Source of the DNA: UBA509 sp038729325
GTDB taxonomy: Archaea; Thermoplasmatota; Thermoplasmata; Thermoplasmatales; Thermoplasmataceae
Assembly: GCA_038729325.1 (NCBI GenBank)
Contig: JAVYSG010000054.1
Coordinates: forward strand, 1 to 8,172
Length of the DNA: 8,172 nt
Direction: 5' to 3'
Part shown: piece after piece, positions 1 through 5,682 of the stretch
Numbering within the stretch: the first letter of the stretch is position 1
Layout: each line of letters starts with the position of its first letter
Translations under genes and position numbers: made by a program
Notes under the pieces: model-generated
What the model saw: the letters and a program-made list of their open reading frames with translations, nothing else
The model's database searches: none
Told to the model about the DNA's origin: nothing

Positions 1-566
1 TCCGGCTCAAAGTAGCAGAAAACGTCTCTCCGACCCGAAAATGGCTGCAATTTTTCAATTGTGTAATCAACTGCCGGAACTGTGTCCCCTTCAATATTTG
101 CCATCAGATAATCAGGTATAAAGTCATCCGGCAGCATTACACTGTTCTTGAGATCAAATAATGCATCTTCCAGTTTAACCGGTTTATTTTCATTTGCTGT
201 GCGTGCACTTATGTAGTTGTATATATGCAGATTAATCAGATCACGCACACGTCTGCCCGGTTCATGTGCAGGAAGCTCAGCGGAGCTGGAAGGCGGCTCA
301 GTTCCCGACCAGATTACAACAGAAATTGAACTTCCATCCATATTCCGGGAAACAATGTCGGCTTCAGGCATGGAATCCAGTGTCCGTATGACATCCTCCA
401 CGTTCAACCCGCAATTGATGGATATGCTGTCCAGAGACCATGGTGCGAGAATCCATGTGGCAGGTCCCTTTGCGCGGTCCCGCGTCTGGATTTTCTCCAT
501 TATATTCCGTATACTGAATGTTTCCATGAGGTAGTTCTCAATCACCACATCGGCGCCTGTGATCAT
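1..566 (-). CDS. Unrecognised protein, N-terminal 188 residues, winged-helix-like; runs off the left edge
   Basis: The minus strand is open from an ATG at 566-564 to the window edge with no stop, giving 188 codons; the C-terminus lies outside. An in-frame TAA lies seven codons upstream of the ATG, so the start is well bounded. GAGGTG at 575-570 sits 3 nt before the ATG, the same spacing seen for infB. I do not recognise the family. Residues about 38-90 have a pattern compatible with a winged helix: a helix around SLDSISINCG, a second around NVEDVIRTLDSM, then a hairpin-like stretch ending SSISVVIW. A Pro/Ser/Glu-rich linker (about 92-106) leads to a mostly helical second part. DNA binding is only a suggestion from this pattern. 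The plus-strand reading frame at 217-534 opposite it is judged a shadow. Confidence 0.7.
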   Translation of the reverse strand, partial: MITGADVVIENYLMETFSIRNIMEKIQTRDRAKGPATWILAPWSLDSISINCGLNVEDVIRTLDSMPEADIVSRNMDGSSISVVIWSGTEPPSSSAELPAHEPGRRVRDLINLHIYNYISARTANENKPVKLEDALFDLKNSVMLPDDFIPDYLMANIEGDTVPAVDYTIEKLQPFSGRRDVFCYFEP

Positions 567-589
567 GCCCACCTCAATGGCTCTTTACA

Positions 590-597
590 CTTAAATT
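590..597 (-). promoter_or_regulatory. TATA-like element for the leftward gene
   Basis: On the minus strand this reads AATTTAAG, centred about 27 bp before the ATG at 566. That is the distance expected between an archaeal TATA box and the transcription start of a leaderless or nearly leaderless mRNA. The match is by position and AT content only. Confidence 0.4.
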
Positions 598-683
598 GTA
601 TTGCACATTTTTGAGTACTTCATCATTCATTTTGTGATAATGGAACTCTCAATAAGACGAAAAAGAAAGCGTGACCAGCTAAC

Positions 684-691
684 TATATATA
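684..691 (+). promoter_or_regulatory. TATA box for the 203-residue gene
   Basis: TATATATA here stands out from its surroundings. Counting about 25 bp downstream puts the transcription start near 710-714, giving a leader of about 10 nt that could just include AAGGAGA at 714-720. Confidence 0.55.
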
Positions 692-722
692 CACAGGTTG
701 GTTATGAACACTTAAGGAGATT

Positions 723-1334
723 ATGAAAACTATGAGCGGGGATAGGTTCAATTATTATCTTAAAGTCATAATGAACTCCAGAATTGAGGATTTGCCTGAA
801 ATTTCAGAGCAGTTTGAAAATGATATGACCATATCTTCCGCAGAAGCGCAGGAGCTTGAAAGGGTCATAGAAAAACACCTCAGCCTGTTTAACAGATTCG
901 GCGCAAAGGTTGTTAATGCTGCCACTGGTGCGGAAGAGATTCCTCCAAAGTCTGATATTGACAACTTTGGCAACACATCCATTCAGCTTGAAACACAGGA
1001 GGCATACGGGCTTGACTGGAAAGTCTATATTCCCAACCCTGGATTCGCCAATTCTCCAGTGAAAAAATGGTATTATAACAGAAAGGTTGCATCGATTCTC
1101 AATGATCTTCTAACCGATGTTGTACCCGGCAGACTCAAGGATTATTTTGATTATCCCCCCTGGTTACTTGGTACGGTGCATGCTCCCAGCACCATATTTA
1201 TGCCCATAAATGAAATAATTAACCTTGCCATAGGACGTGGAATTATACCTGACTGGGACTATCTGGTAGCCAAGGGGCTCCCCAAAGCTCTCGTTGATGT
1301 ACTCAGAACTGAAAATATTGGTTATAACCTGTAG
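723..1334 (+). CDS. Unrecognised 203-residue cytoplasmic protein
   Basis: This is an open frame of 203 codons with its own TATA box. AAGGAGA (714-720) precedes two possible starts: ATG 723 (2 nt away) and ATG 732 (11 nt away), so the true N-terminus may be three residues shorter. I do not recognise a family. The first 60 residues are acidic and predicted helical, with a possible coiled-coil stretch around EAQELERVIEKHLSLF. The second half is rich in aromatics and prolines (WKVYIPNPGF, KKWYYNRK, DYPPWLLG), which suggests a compact globular domain. There is no signal peptide, membrane segment or cysteine motif. It diverges from the 1-566 gene, and the aldolase 63 nt downstream has its own promoter signal, so it is probably monocistronic. 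No function is proposed. Confidence 0.75.
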   Translation: MKTMSGDRFNYYLKVIMNSRIEDLPEISEQFENDMTISSAEAQELERVIEKHLSLFNRFGAKVVNAATGAEEIPPKSDIDNFGNTSIQLETQEAYGLDWKVYIPNPGFANSPVKKWYYNRKVASILNDLLTDVVPGRLKDYFDYPPWLLGTVHAPSTIFMPINEIINLAIGRGIIPDWDYLVAKGLPKALVDVLRTENIGYNL

Positions 1335-1366
1335 TCTGCCTTTTAAGTAAAGAGCGTAACTCTGAT

Positions 1367-1376
1367 ACTTTTTATT
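1367..1376 (+). promoter_or_regulatory. TATA-like element for the aldolase gene
   Basis: ACTTTTTATT is centred about 26 bp before the aldolase ATG at 1398. No Shine-Dalgarno-like sequence lies just before that ATG, so a leaderless transcript starting at or near the ATG is the simplest reading. The same T-rich run could also help terminate the preceding gene. Confidence 0.45.
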
Positions 1377-1397
1377 CCTTGAATACATTACTATACT

Positions 1398-2270
1398 ATG
1401 AAAATGAGTGGGATAATAACCCCAATGGTCACGCCATTCAGGCAGAACGGGGAAATAGATTATGATGCCACAGAAAAACTCCTGGACTATCTCAAGGGGA
1501 TCGGGATATATGGTGTTTTTCCCAACGGAAGCACCGGGCTCTTTCCGTTTCTTTCATCCGAAGAGAGAATGAAATTTCTGGAATTCGTTGTGGAACACAG
1601 CAGGGGCATGAAGGTGCTTGCCGGAATTGGTTCCTCTTCCACACAGGAATCGGTTAAACTTGGCAGGCACGCGAAGGAAGCTGGTGCGGATGCGCTTGTT
1701 CTGATGCCAACCTATTACATCACTGCAGGACAGGATGAGATAATGAAGCATTTCAGAGAAGTAATCGGTACAGTAAGGAAGGAAATATTCATTTATAATA
1801 TACCTCAGCTGTGCGGTGCCAGAATTGAGCCTGAAACAGTAAAAAAGCTGAAGGATGAGTTCCCTGAAGTGATAGGGCTCAAGGAGAGCTCTGCCGATAT
1901 GCGGTATTTTTCCGACATAATGCAGTTTTCCGGACCTGACTTCTCGATTTTTCAGGGGCAGGATGACCTCCTTATTCCGTCTCTGTCAATAGGTGCTGAT
2001 GGTGGAGTTTGTGGACTTACCAATTTTGGCAAGCCGGTTGTAACTGCCTACAGGGAGTTCACGTCAGGTAAAATTGATGCGGCAAGGAAGACACAGATGC
2101 AGAAAATCGACCCTGTCATCAGGTCGCTTCTTACCTCGAGATTCCCGTCTGCCTACTATTATGCGTTTTACAGGAAGTTTAACATCAATGGTGGATACAG
2201 GTCTCCCATGGTAGAACCATCTGAAAAGGCAAAGAATGCGGTGAATGGAGCCCTGGACACACTGGAGTAA
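1398..2270 (+). CDS. DHDPS/NAL-family aldolase, probably 2-keto-3-deoxygluconate aldolase
   Basis: This 290-residue TIM-barrel class I aldolase has the family hallmarks in order: TPMVTPF near the N-terminus, the substrate-carboxylate loop NGSTG (residues 43-47), the catalytic tyrosine in FIYNIP (Tyr133), the Schiff-base lysine in GLKESSAD (Lys162), and the GADGGVCGLTN strand (199-209). The length is typical. KDG aldolases of Thermoplasmatales belong to this superfamily and cleave 2-keto-3-deoxygluconate to pyruvate and glyceraldehyde in the non-phosphorylative Entner-Doudoroff pathway. The NGSTGLFPFLSSEER stretch resembles archaeal KDG aldolases more than DapA, but substrate cannot be settled from motifs; dihydrodipicolinate synthase or N-acetylneuraminate lyase remain alternatives. 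ATG 1404 is an alternative start two codons in. It is flanked by its own promoter and a long gap, so it seems monocistronic. Confidence 0.88.
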   Translation: MKMSGIITPMVTPFRQNGEIDYDATEKLLDYLKGIGIYGVFPNGSTGLFPFLSSEERMKFLEFVVEHSRGMKVLAGIGSSSTQESVKLGRHAKEAGADALVLMPTYYITAGQDEIMKHFREVIGTVRKEIFIYNIPQLCGARIEPETVKKLKDEFPEVIGLKESSADMRYFSDIMQFSGPDFSIFQGQDDLLIPSLSIGADGGVCGLTNFGKPVVTAYREFTSGKIDAARKTQMQKIDPVIRSLLTSRFPSAYYYAFYRKFNINGGYRSPMVEPSEKAKNAVNGALDTLE

Positions 2271-2312
2271 TCCGTGAAATTTTAACCATTTAACCATATT
2301 TCTTTGAGATCC

Positions 2313-2357
2313 ATGCAGAAAGAGCCTGGCGGTATTGGGTAAATTTGCCCTCTGCAT
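2313..2357. repeat. Nested inverted repeat with a 14-bp near-palindrome
   Basis: The outer arms are ATGCAGA (2313-2319) and TCTGCAT (2351-2357), a perfect 7-bp match. Next to the right arm is GGGTAAATTTGCCC (2337-2350), a palindrome except for one T/G position on each side. It sits immediately upstream of a TATA-like TTTTATAA (2359-2366), a layout compatible with an operator. Confidence 0.45.
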
Positions 2358-2358
2358 A

Positions 2359-2366
2359 TTTTATAA
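2359..2366 (+). promoter_or_regulatory. Possible TATA element of an unassigned transcript
   Basis: TTTTATAA could place a transcription start near 2385-2391 on the plus strand. No clear coding gene begins there; a transcript would run through the hairpins at 2424-2467 and 2495-2520 toward the L7Ae gene. It could equally be an incidental AT-rich site. Confidence 0.25.
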
Positions 2367-2423
2367 TCCATGAAGTTGAATTTAGTCCCGGTCTTTAAAT
2401 TGCTCCTACAGATGAACCCACCC

Positions 2424-2467
2424 GATCATTTTCTTATTTTGCTTTGCTGCAAATATTTTCAATGATC
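2424..2467. repeat. Inverted repeat, potential hairpin
   Basis: GATCATT (2424-2430) and AATGATC (2461-2467) are perfect complements 30 nt apart. Between them TTTGC and GCAAA can form a second short stem, so an RNA here could fold into a two-part hairpin. Confidence 0.4.
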
Positions 2468-2494
2468 ATGTGCCTGATTTACTACTCAGTATTT

Positions 2495-2520
2495 ATCCCT
2501 GGAGTTAATTGCACCGGGAT
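2495..2520. repeat. Short hairpin with one bulged base
   Basis: ATCCC plus GG (2495-2502, one T bulged) can pair with CCGGGAT (2514-2520), giving seven base pairs around an 11-nt loop. It is GC-rich compared with its surroundings. No T-run follows, so it is not a bacterial-type terminator. Confidence 0.4.
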
Positions 2521-2582
2521 AAACTTTGATGACAGGTGTTCATCTGGCGCCAGCATCTCAATCTGCATAATCTGGTAATAAT

Positions 2583-2626
2583 CGTAGGAGAGCCGCATAC
2601 CTGAGAAAGTTAATATAGGCTCTACG
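2583..2626. repeat. Imperfect inverted repeat around the L7Ae operon TATA box
   Basis: CGTA (2583-2586), a GGA bulge and GAGCC (2590-2594) pair with GGCTC (2618-2622) and TACG (2623-2626). The TATA box at 2610-2617 lies in the loop, touching the right arm. An alternative pairing is AGCCG (2591-2595) with CGGCT (2625-2629). The position suggests a regulator site, but no regulator is identified. Confidence 0.35.
2610..2617 (+). promoter_or_regulatory. TATA box of the L7Ae-infB operon
   Basis: TTAATATA is preceded by a purine-rich GAAAG that could serve as a BRE. A start about 25 bp downstream (near 2638-2642) would give a leader of roughly 20 nt that still contains the strong Shine-Dalgarno at 2647-2654. 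Confidence 0.55.
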
Positions 2627-2646
2627 GCTTACGTTTTGCCTTAGTG

Positions 2647-2654
2647 AAGGAGGT
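2647..2654 (+). promoter_or_regulatory. Strong Shine-Dalgarno of the L7Ae gene
   Basis: AAGGAGGT is a long complement to the 3' end of archaeal 16S rRNA and lies 6 nt before ATG 2661. The overlapping CCTT (2639-2642) and AAGG (2647-2650) could pair as a 4-bp hairpin masking part of it. Confidence 0.7.
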
Positions 2655-2660
2655 TCCAAA

Positions 2661-3032
2661 ATGGATAAAAACAGCTATGTGAAATTTGAAACTCCCGAGT
2701 CCGTGGAAAAGAAACTACTGGATCTTGTTGAGAATTCATTCAGAAGCGGGAAAATAAAGAAGGGTACAAACGAGGTTATTAAGTCTATTGAGAGAGGAGA
2801 GAGCAAGGTGGTTGTGATAGCAGAAGACGTATCCCCGCCGGAAGTAGTATATTATCTTCCAATGCTCTGTGAAGAGAGGAAGGTTCCCTACGGATTCGTG
2901 AAAAAGAAGAGTGATCTCGGTGCCAAGGTTGGCATAGCCTCAGCAGCATCCATATCTGTTGTTGATGTGGGCAGCAAGGGTGAGGAGAATCTTAAACAGG
3001 TTGTTTCCGAACTTGCTGAAATCAAGAAATAA
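2661..3032 (+). CDS. rpl7ae: Ribosomal protein L7Ae
   Basis: This 123-residue protein is of typical L7Ae length. The RNA-contacting segment KKGTNEVIK (33-41) is followed by ERGESKVVVIAEDVSPPE (44-61) and the conserved PYGFV (76-80), all hallmarks of the L7Ae/L30e fold. In archaea L7Ae is both a 50S subunit protein and the kink-turn binder of box C/D and H/ACA guide RNPs and RNase P. It is the first gene of a tight plus-strand operon with S28e, L24e, ndk and infB. The start is fixed by the AAGGAGGT 6 nt upstream. Known archaeal autoregulation of L7Ae acts through a kink-turn in its own leader in Sulfolobus; I could not identify a proper kink-turn here. Confidence 0.96.
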   Translation: MDKNSYVKFETPESVEKKLLDLVENSFRSGKIKKGTNEVIKSIERGESKVVVIAEDVSPPEVVYYLPMLCEERKVPYGFVKKKSDLGAKVGIASAASISVVDVGSKGEENLKQVVSELAEIKK

Positions 3033-3043
3033 GGTGATCTGCA

Positions 3044-3253
3044 ATGGCAGATGAAGGAACACCGGCAGAAGTAGTTGAGCTGATGGGAAGAACTGGCATG
3101 AGTGGAGAAGCCACAACCGTAAAAGTCAGAGTTCTGGCCGGCAGAGATCAGGGCAGGATAATTGCAAGAAATGTCATGGGTCCGGTACGTGTCGGTGACA
3201 TTCTCATGCTGAGGGAAACTGCCAGGGAAGCAAGGAAACTTTCAATCAGGTGA
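3044..3253 (+). CDS. rps28e: Ribosomal protein S28e
   Basis: This 69-residue small-subunit protein has the S28e fold signature: VKVRVLAGRDQGRIIARNV (26-44), VRVGDIL (48-54) and the C-terminal ETAREARKL (58-66), a variant of the usual ESEREARRL family motif. It begins 11 nt after the L7Ae stop, with AAGGTGAT (3031-3038) as ribosome binding site, so it is cotranscribed. S28e sits at the mRNA exit side of the 30S subunit. Its stop codon TGA (3251-3253) lies within the next gene's ribosome binding site, which suggests coupled translation of L24e. Confidence 0.95.
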   Translation: MADEGTPAEVVELMGRTGMSGEATTVKVRVLAGRDQGRIIARNVMGPVRVGDILMLRETAREARKLSIR

Positions 3254-3255
3254 TA

Positions 3256-3468
3256 ATGGTGGCATCAAAAACCTGCAGCTTTTGTGGAGCACAGATCGAG
3301 CCAGGAACCGGTTTCCTGTATGTAAGGAAGGATGGAAATGTCCTTAACTTCTGCAGCAGGAAATGCCAGGTGAACATGATAGACCTTAAAAGAGTTCCCA
3401 GGAGAACCAAATGGACCAAGGAATACCACACAATTAAGGAAATGAAGAAACAGAGTTCTAAGAGCTGA
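3256..3468 (+). CDS. rpl24e: Ribosomal protein L24e (zinc-finger)
   Basis: From ATG 3256 the protein is 70 residues. Four cysteines form the L24e zinc site: CSFC (Cys7, Cys10) and CSRKC (Cys33, Cys37), framing GAQIEPGTGFLYVRKDG. The basic tail (RVPRRTKWTKEYH) fits rRNA binding on the 50S subunit. In-frame GTG codons at 3250 and 3259 are alternatives. ATG 3256 is preferred because CAGGTG (3247-3252) ends 3 nt before it, the same spacing as infB. With this start the S28e stop lies 2 nt upstream; with GTG 3250 the genes would overlap by 4 nt. Either way translation is probably coupled. Confidence 0.93.
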   Translation: MVASKTCSFCGAQIEPGTGFLYVRKDGNVLNFCSRKCQVNMIDLKRVPRRTKWTKEYHTIKEMKKQSSKS

Positions 3469-3475
3469 AGGTGGT
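3468..3475 (+). promoter_or_regulatory. Shine-Dalgarno that fixes the CTG start of ndk
   Basis: AAGGTGGT, starting within the L24e stop codon, ends 4 nt before CTG 3480. An in-frame TAA (3477-3479) separates it from the CTG. The site therefore points to initiation at this CTG and not further upstream. Confidence 0.65.
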
Positions 3476-3479
3476 ATAA

Positions 3480-3926
3480 CTGGAACGAACATTAATCCTG
3501 ATAAAACCCGATGGCGTTAAGAGAAGGCTTTCGGGCGAAATTATTTCACGTTTCGAGAAGAAGGGGCTTAAGATAATTGCCCTTAAAATGCTGGTAGTGT
3601 CAAAGGAAAAAGCAGAAAAACACTATGATGTTCATAAGGGAAAGCCTTTCTTCAATGACCTGGTGTCATATATTACATCCGGCCCGATTGTTGCTGCCGT
3701 GCTTGAAGGCCCTGGAGCAATATCCATCACCAGGCTTATGTCTGGAACTACAGATGGTTCAAAGGCACAGCCTGGCACAATCAGGGGAGACTATTCCACC
3801 GGAATTGAAAAGAACATAATCCATGCCTCAGACTCTTCAGAATCTTTCCAGCACGAATTTCCCATATTCTTCAAGAATGATGAAGTGAGTCAGTATCAGT
3901 GCGGAGATGAAAGCAACCTCTACTGA
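3480..3926 (+). CDS. ndk: Nucleoside diphosphate kinase, apparent CTG start
   Basis: Read from CTG 3480 this is a 148-residue Ndk, the usual length. It transfers the gamma phosphate from NTPs to NDPs through a phosphohistidine. The N-terminus reads ERTLILIKPDG right after the start, matching the family's usual M-ERTL-IKPD beginning. The active-site histidine is His115 in NIIHASDS (112-119), and PGTIRGDYS (98-106) supplies the conserved nucleotide-binding arginine. The codon before CTG 3480 is an in-frame TAA, and the first ATG of the frame (3588) would remove 36 residues including the first beta strand and the conserved KPD, so that short form would not be functional. CTG is therefore the most likely initiator. 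It is the fourth gene of the operon, 11 nt after L24e. A miscalled base (A to C) is the main alternative. Confidence 0.9.
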   Translation: MERTLILIKPDGVKRRLSGEIISRFEKKGLKIIALKMLVVSKEKAEKHYDVHKGKPFFNDLVSYITSGPIVAAVLEGPGAISITRLMSGTTDGSKAQPGTIRGDYSTGIEKNIIHASDSSESFQHEFPIFFKNDEVSQYQCGDESNLY

Positions 3927-3933
3927 GGTGGTT

Positions 3934-5682
3934 ATGGATAACAGACAATACCGTCAGCCGATCGTTTGCGTTCTGGGCCATGTGGATCATGGCAAAACCT
4001 CAATTTTAGATGCAATAAGAGGCACCTCGGTCGCAAAAAAAGAGGCGGGCGGCATTACCCAGAGAATCGGCGCCACAAACATAGACGTCAGTGAGATAGA
4101 GGAAAAGGCCAGAGGACTTCTTGGCCATGGAAAGCTCAAGATTCCGGGACTCCTTTTTATTGATACGCCTGGGCATGTGGCCTTTGCCAATATGCGAGCT
4201 CGCGGCGGTGCACTGTCAGATATTGCAATTCTTGTTGTGGATATAAATGAAGGATTCAAACCTCAGACCATAGAATCCATAAATATCCTTAAAAAGTTCA
4301 AGACTCCATTCGTGGTGGCAGCCAACAAGATAGACCTTGTACCGCTTTACACTGCAGTCAAGAATGTTACCTTCCAGCAAGCCATGAAAGCTCAGAGGCA
4401 GGAATATATTGACGAACTGGAGAAGCGGCTTTATGATCTTGTGAACCGGTTTTACGAATTCGGCATAACAAGTGAAAGATACGACCGCATTTCTGATTTT
4501 TCAAGGACAGTTGCCATTGTTCCAATGAGTGCGAAAGCAGGCATCGGAATATCTGAAATTCTTATGGTGATAGCAGGGCTTGCTCAGAGATATCTTGAAG
4601 ATAACATAAAATTCCTCCAGACGAAGGGAAGAGGGACAATTATAGAGCTTATGAAGGAAGAATCAATTGGTACCATTCTGGACACTGTTCTCTACCAGGG
4701 TGTCCTGCATAAGGGAGACAGTGTTGCCGTAAACACAAGGAACGGCCCAACTGTTACAAAGGTAAAGGCAATGCTGGTCAATTCCAGGGGCAAATCCAAA
4801 AAACTCATAGAGAAGAATGCTGTTGAATCAGCCTCTGGTGTGCGGCTTCTGATGGCGGACAGGCTTGATGTTGTCTCCGGATCCCCGGTTATAGCTGTTG
4901 ATGGTGACCCCAGCGACGCATTCAGGGAAATCATGGAAGAATCACAGGTTAATATAATCCTGTCAGAACACGGAGTAACCGTAAAGGCGGATGCCCTGGG
5001 TTCACTTGAGGCAATCGCCTATGAACTGAAGGAAAAAGGCATTTCCATAAGATCGGCGCAGGTTGGCGACATAAACAAGAGAGATATAACAGATGCTGCA
5101 ACCCTCAATGATCCAATGGATCGCATAATCATAGGATTCAATGTTCAGTTTCTTTCTGAAGCTCAGGATGCTGCGGCAACATCAGATGTGGGTGTGAAAG
5201 TCGGGGACGTTATCTATTCCCTCATACAGGACACTGAAGACTGGCTGTCCAGGAGAAGAATGCAGCTCGATGAGGGCAGAAAGCAGAGAATGCCAATGCC
5301 AGCCAAGATCTCAATTCTTCCTCAGTATATATTCAGGGCTGCCAAGCCGGTAATAGTGGGAGTCAGGGTACATTCAGGAAGGATCAAGGTTGGAGATTCG
5401 CTCATAAAGTCGGATGGCAGATTCGCCGGAACAGTCAGAAGCATCAGGGAGGGAGAGAACTCAAAGCAGTTCGCAGATGCACCTGCAGAAGTTGCGGTTT
5501 CCATAGATGGTGTTACCCTCAACAGGCAGATCTTCCCGGAAGAGCCGCTCTATGTGGACATACCAGAGGGCGTTGTGAAAGAGCTGAGGAATGACCCACT
5601 GGACAAGGACACAATGAATACACTTGATGAAATAATTCAGATAAAAAGGAAGGAGAATATTTTCTGGGGCACCCGAACCTAG
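3934..5682 (+). CDS. infB: Translation initiation factor IF-2 / aIF5B
   Basis: This 582-residue GTPase promotes subunit joining at the end of initiation. All G motifs are present: G1 GHVDHGKT (15-22), G2 around GGITQRIGAT (39-48), G3 DTPGH (77-81, catalytic His81), G4 NKID (131-134) and G5 MSAK (198-201). A beta-barrel domain II follows (about 225-330), then domain III (about 345-445) and a C-terminal barrel (about 460-560). There is no bacterial N-terminal extension and no intein. ATG 3934 is chosen over the in-frame ATG 3907 because GAGGTG (3925-3930) lies 3 nt before it and the encoded MDNRQYRQPIV start fits archaeal homologues; the upstream start would overlap ndk by 20 nt. It is the last operon gene, and its UAG stop overlaps that of the convergent exchanger gene. 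Confidence 0.96.
   Translation: MDNRQYRQPIVCVLGHVDHGKTSILDAIRGTSVAKKEAGGITQRIGATNIDVSEIEEKARGLLGHGKLKIPGLLFIDTPGHVAFANMRARGGALSDIAILVVDINEGFKPQTIESINILKKFKTPFVVAANKIDLVPLYTAVKNVTFQQAMKAQRQEYIDELEKRLYDLVNRFYEFGITSERYDRISDFSRTVAIVPMSAKAGIGISEILMVIAGLAQRYLEDNIKFLQTKGRGTIIELMKEESIGTILDTVLYQGVLHKGDSVAVNTRNGPTVTKVKAMLVNSRGKSKKLIEKNAVESASGVRLLMADRLDVVSGSPVIAVDGDPSDAFREIMEESQVNIILSEHGVTVKADALGSLEAIAYELKEKGISIRSAQVGDINKRDITDAATLNDPMDRIIIGFNVQFLSEAQDAAATSDVGVKVGDVIYSLIQDTEDWLSRRRMQLDEGRKQRMPMPAKISILPQYIFRAAKPVIVGVRVHSGRIKVGDSLIKSDGRFAGTVRSIREGENSKQFADAPAEVAVSIDGVTLNRQIFPEEPLYVDIPEGVVKELRNDPLDKDTMNTLDEIIQIKRKENIFWGTRT
5643..5647 (-). terminator. Possible T-run terminator of the exchanger transcript, inside infB
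   Basis: On the minus strand this is a TTTTT run 32-36 nt past the exchanger stop. Archaeal RNA polymerase can terminate at T-runs without a hairpin. No free intergenic space exists, so termination must occur inside the opposing gene. One short T-run is weak evidence. Confidence 0.25.
5679..5682. other. CTAG containing the overlapping stop codons of two convergent genes
   Basis: The palindrome CTAG reads TAG on both strands: 5680-5682 ends infB (plus) and 5681-5679 ends the exchanger (minus). The genes overlap tail to tail by 4 bp with no intergenic DNA. Confidence 0.95.

Larger units (their letters stand above)
2271..2660. other. Gene-free region of about 390 bp with several inverted repeats
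   Basis: No convincing protein gene is present. Two tiny plus-strand frames (2370-2465, 31 codons; 2468-2578, 36 codons) lack ribosome binding sites and resemble nothing I know. There is no tRNA-like T-loop or acceptor pairing. The region holds the inverted repeats listed separately (2313-2357, 2424-2467, 2495-2520, 2583-2626), a TATA-like site at 2359-2366, and the L7Ae operon promoter at its right end. It is much longer than the other intergenic spaces here, so a non-coding RNA or extended regulatory region is possible. Confidence 0.6.

Noticed and set aside
217..534. Plus-strand frame of 105 codons at the left edge
   Set aside because: The opposite strand is open over the whole 1-566 stretch, with a well-placed start and ribosome binding site. 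The plus frame has atypical composition (Arg/Ser-rich) and no start signal, so it is a shadow.
2064..2357. Minus-strand frame across the aldolase 3' end and the gap
   Set aside because: Most of it is antisense to the well-supported aldolase gene, with no start signal or recognisable product.
2370..2578. Two small consecutive plus-strand frames (31 and 36 codons) in the gap before L7Ae
   Set aside because: They have no ribosome binding site, no recognisable similarity, and the TATA-like site at 2359-2366 is too close to the first ATG. They are rich in Cys and hydrophobics, as random AT-rich frames often are.
2526..2606. Possible box C/D guide RNA (TTGATGA at about 2526-2532, CTGA at 2601-2604)
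   Set aside because: There is only a partial box C, no convincing C'/D' pair at the usual spacing, and no terminal stem bringing C and D together.
2583..2660. Kink-turn in the L7Ae leader for autoregulation
   Set aside because: The bulged stem at 2583-2626 has normal base pairs next to the three-nt bulge, not tandem G-A pairs, and most of it lies upstream of the expected transcription start.
3588..3926. ndk starting at the first ATG (3588)
   Set aside because: This would remove the conserved first beta strand and the KPD motif that are clearly encoded in frame from 3480 onward.
3907..3933. Upstream ATG 3907 as infB start
   Set aside because: It would overlap ndk, and the better Shine-Dalgarno (GAGGTG) lies 3 nt before ATG 3934, whose product begins as archaeal homologues do.
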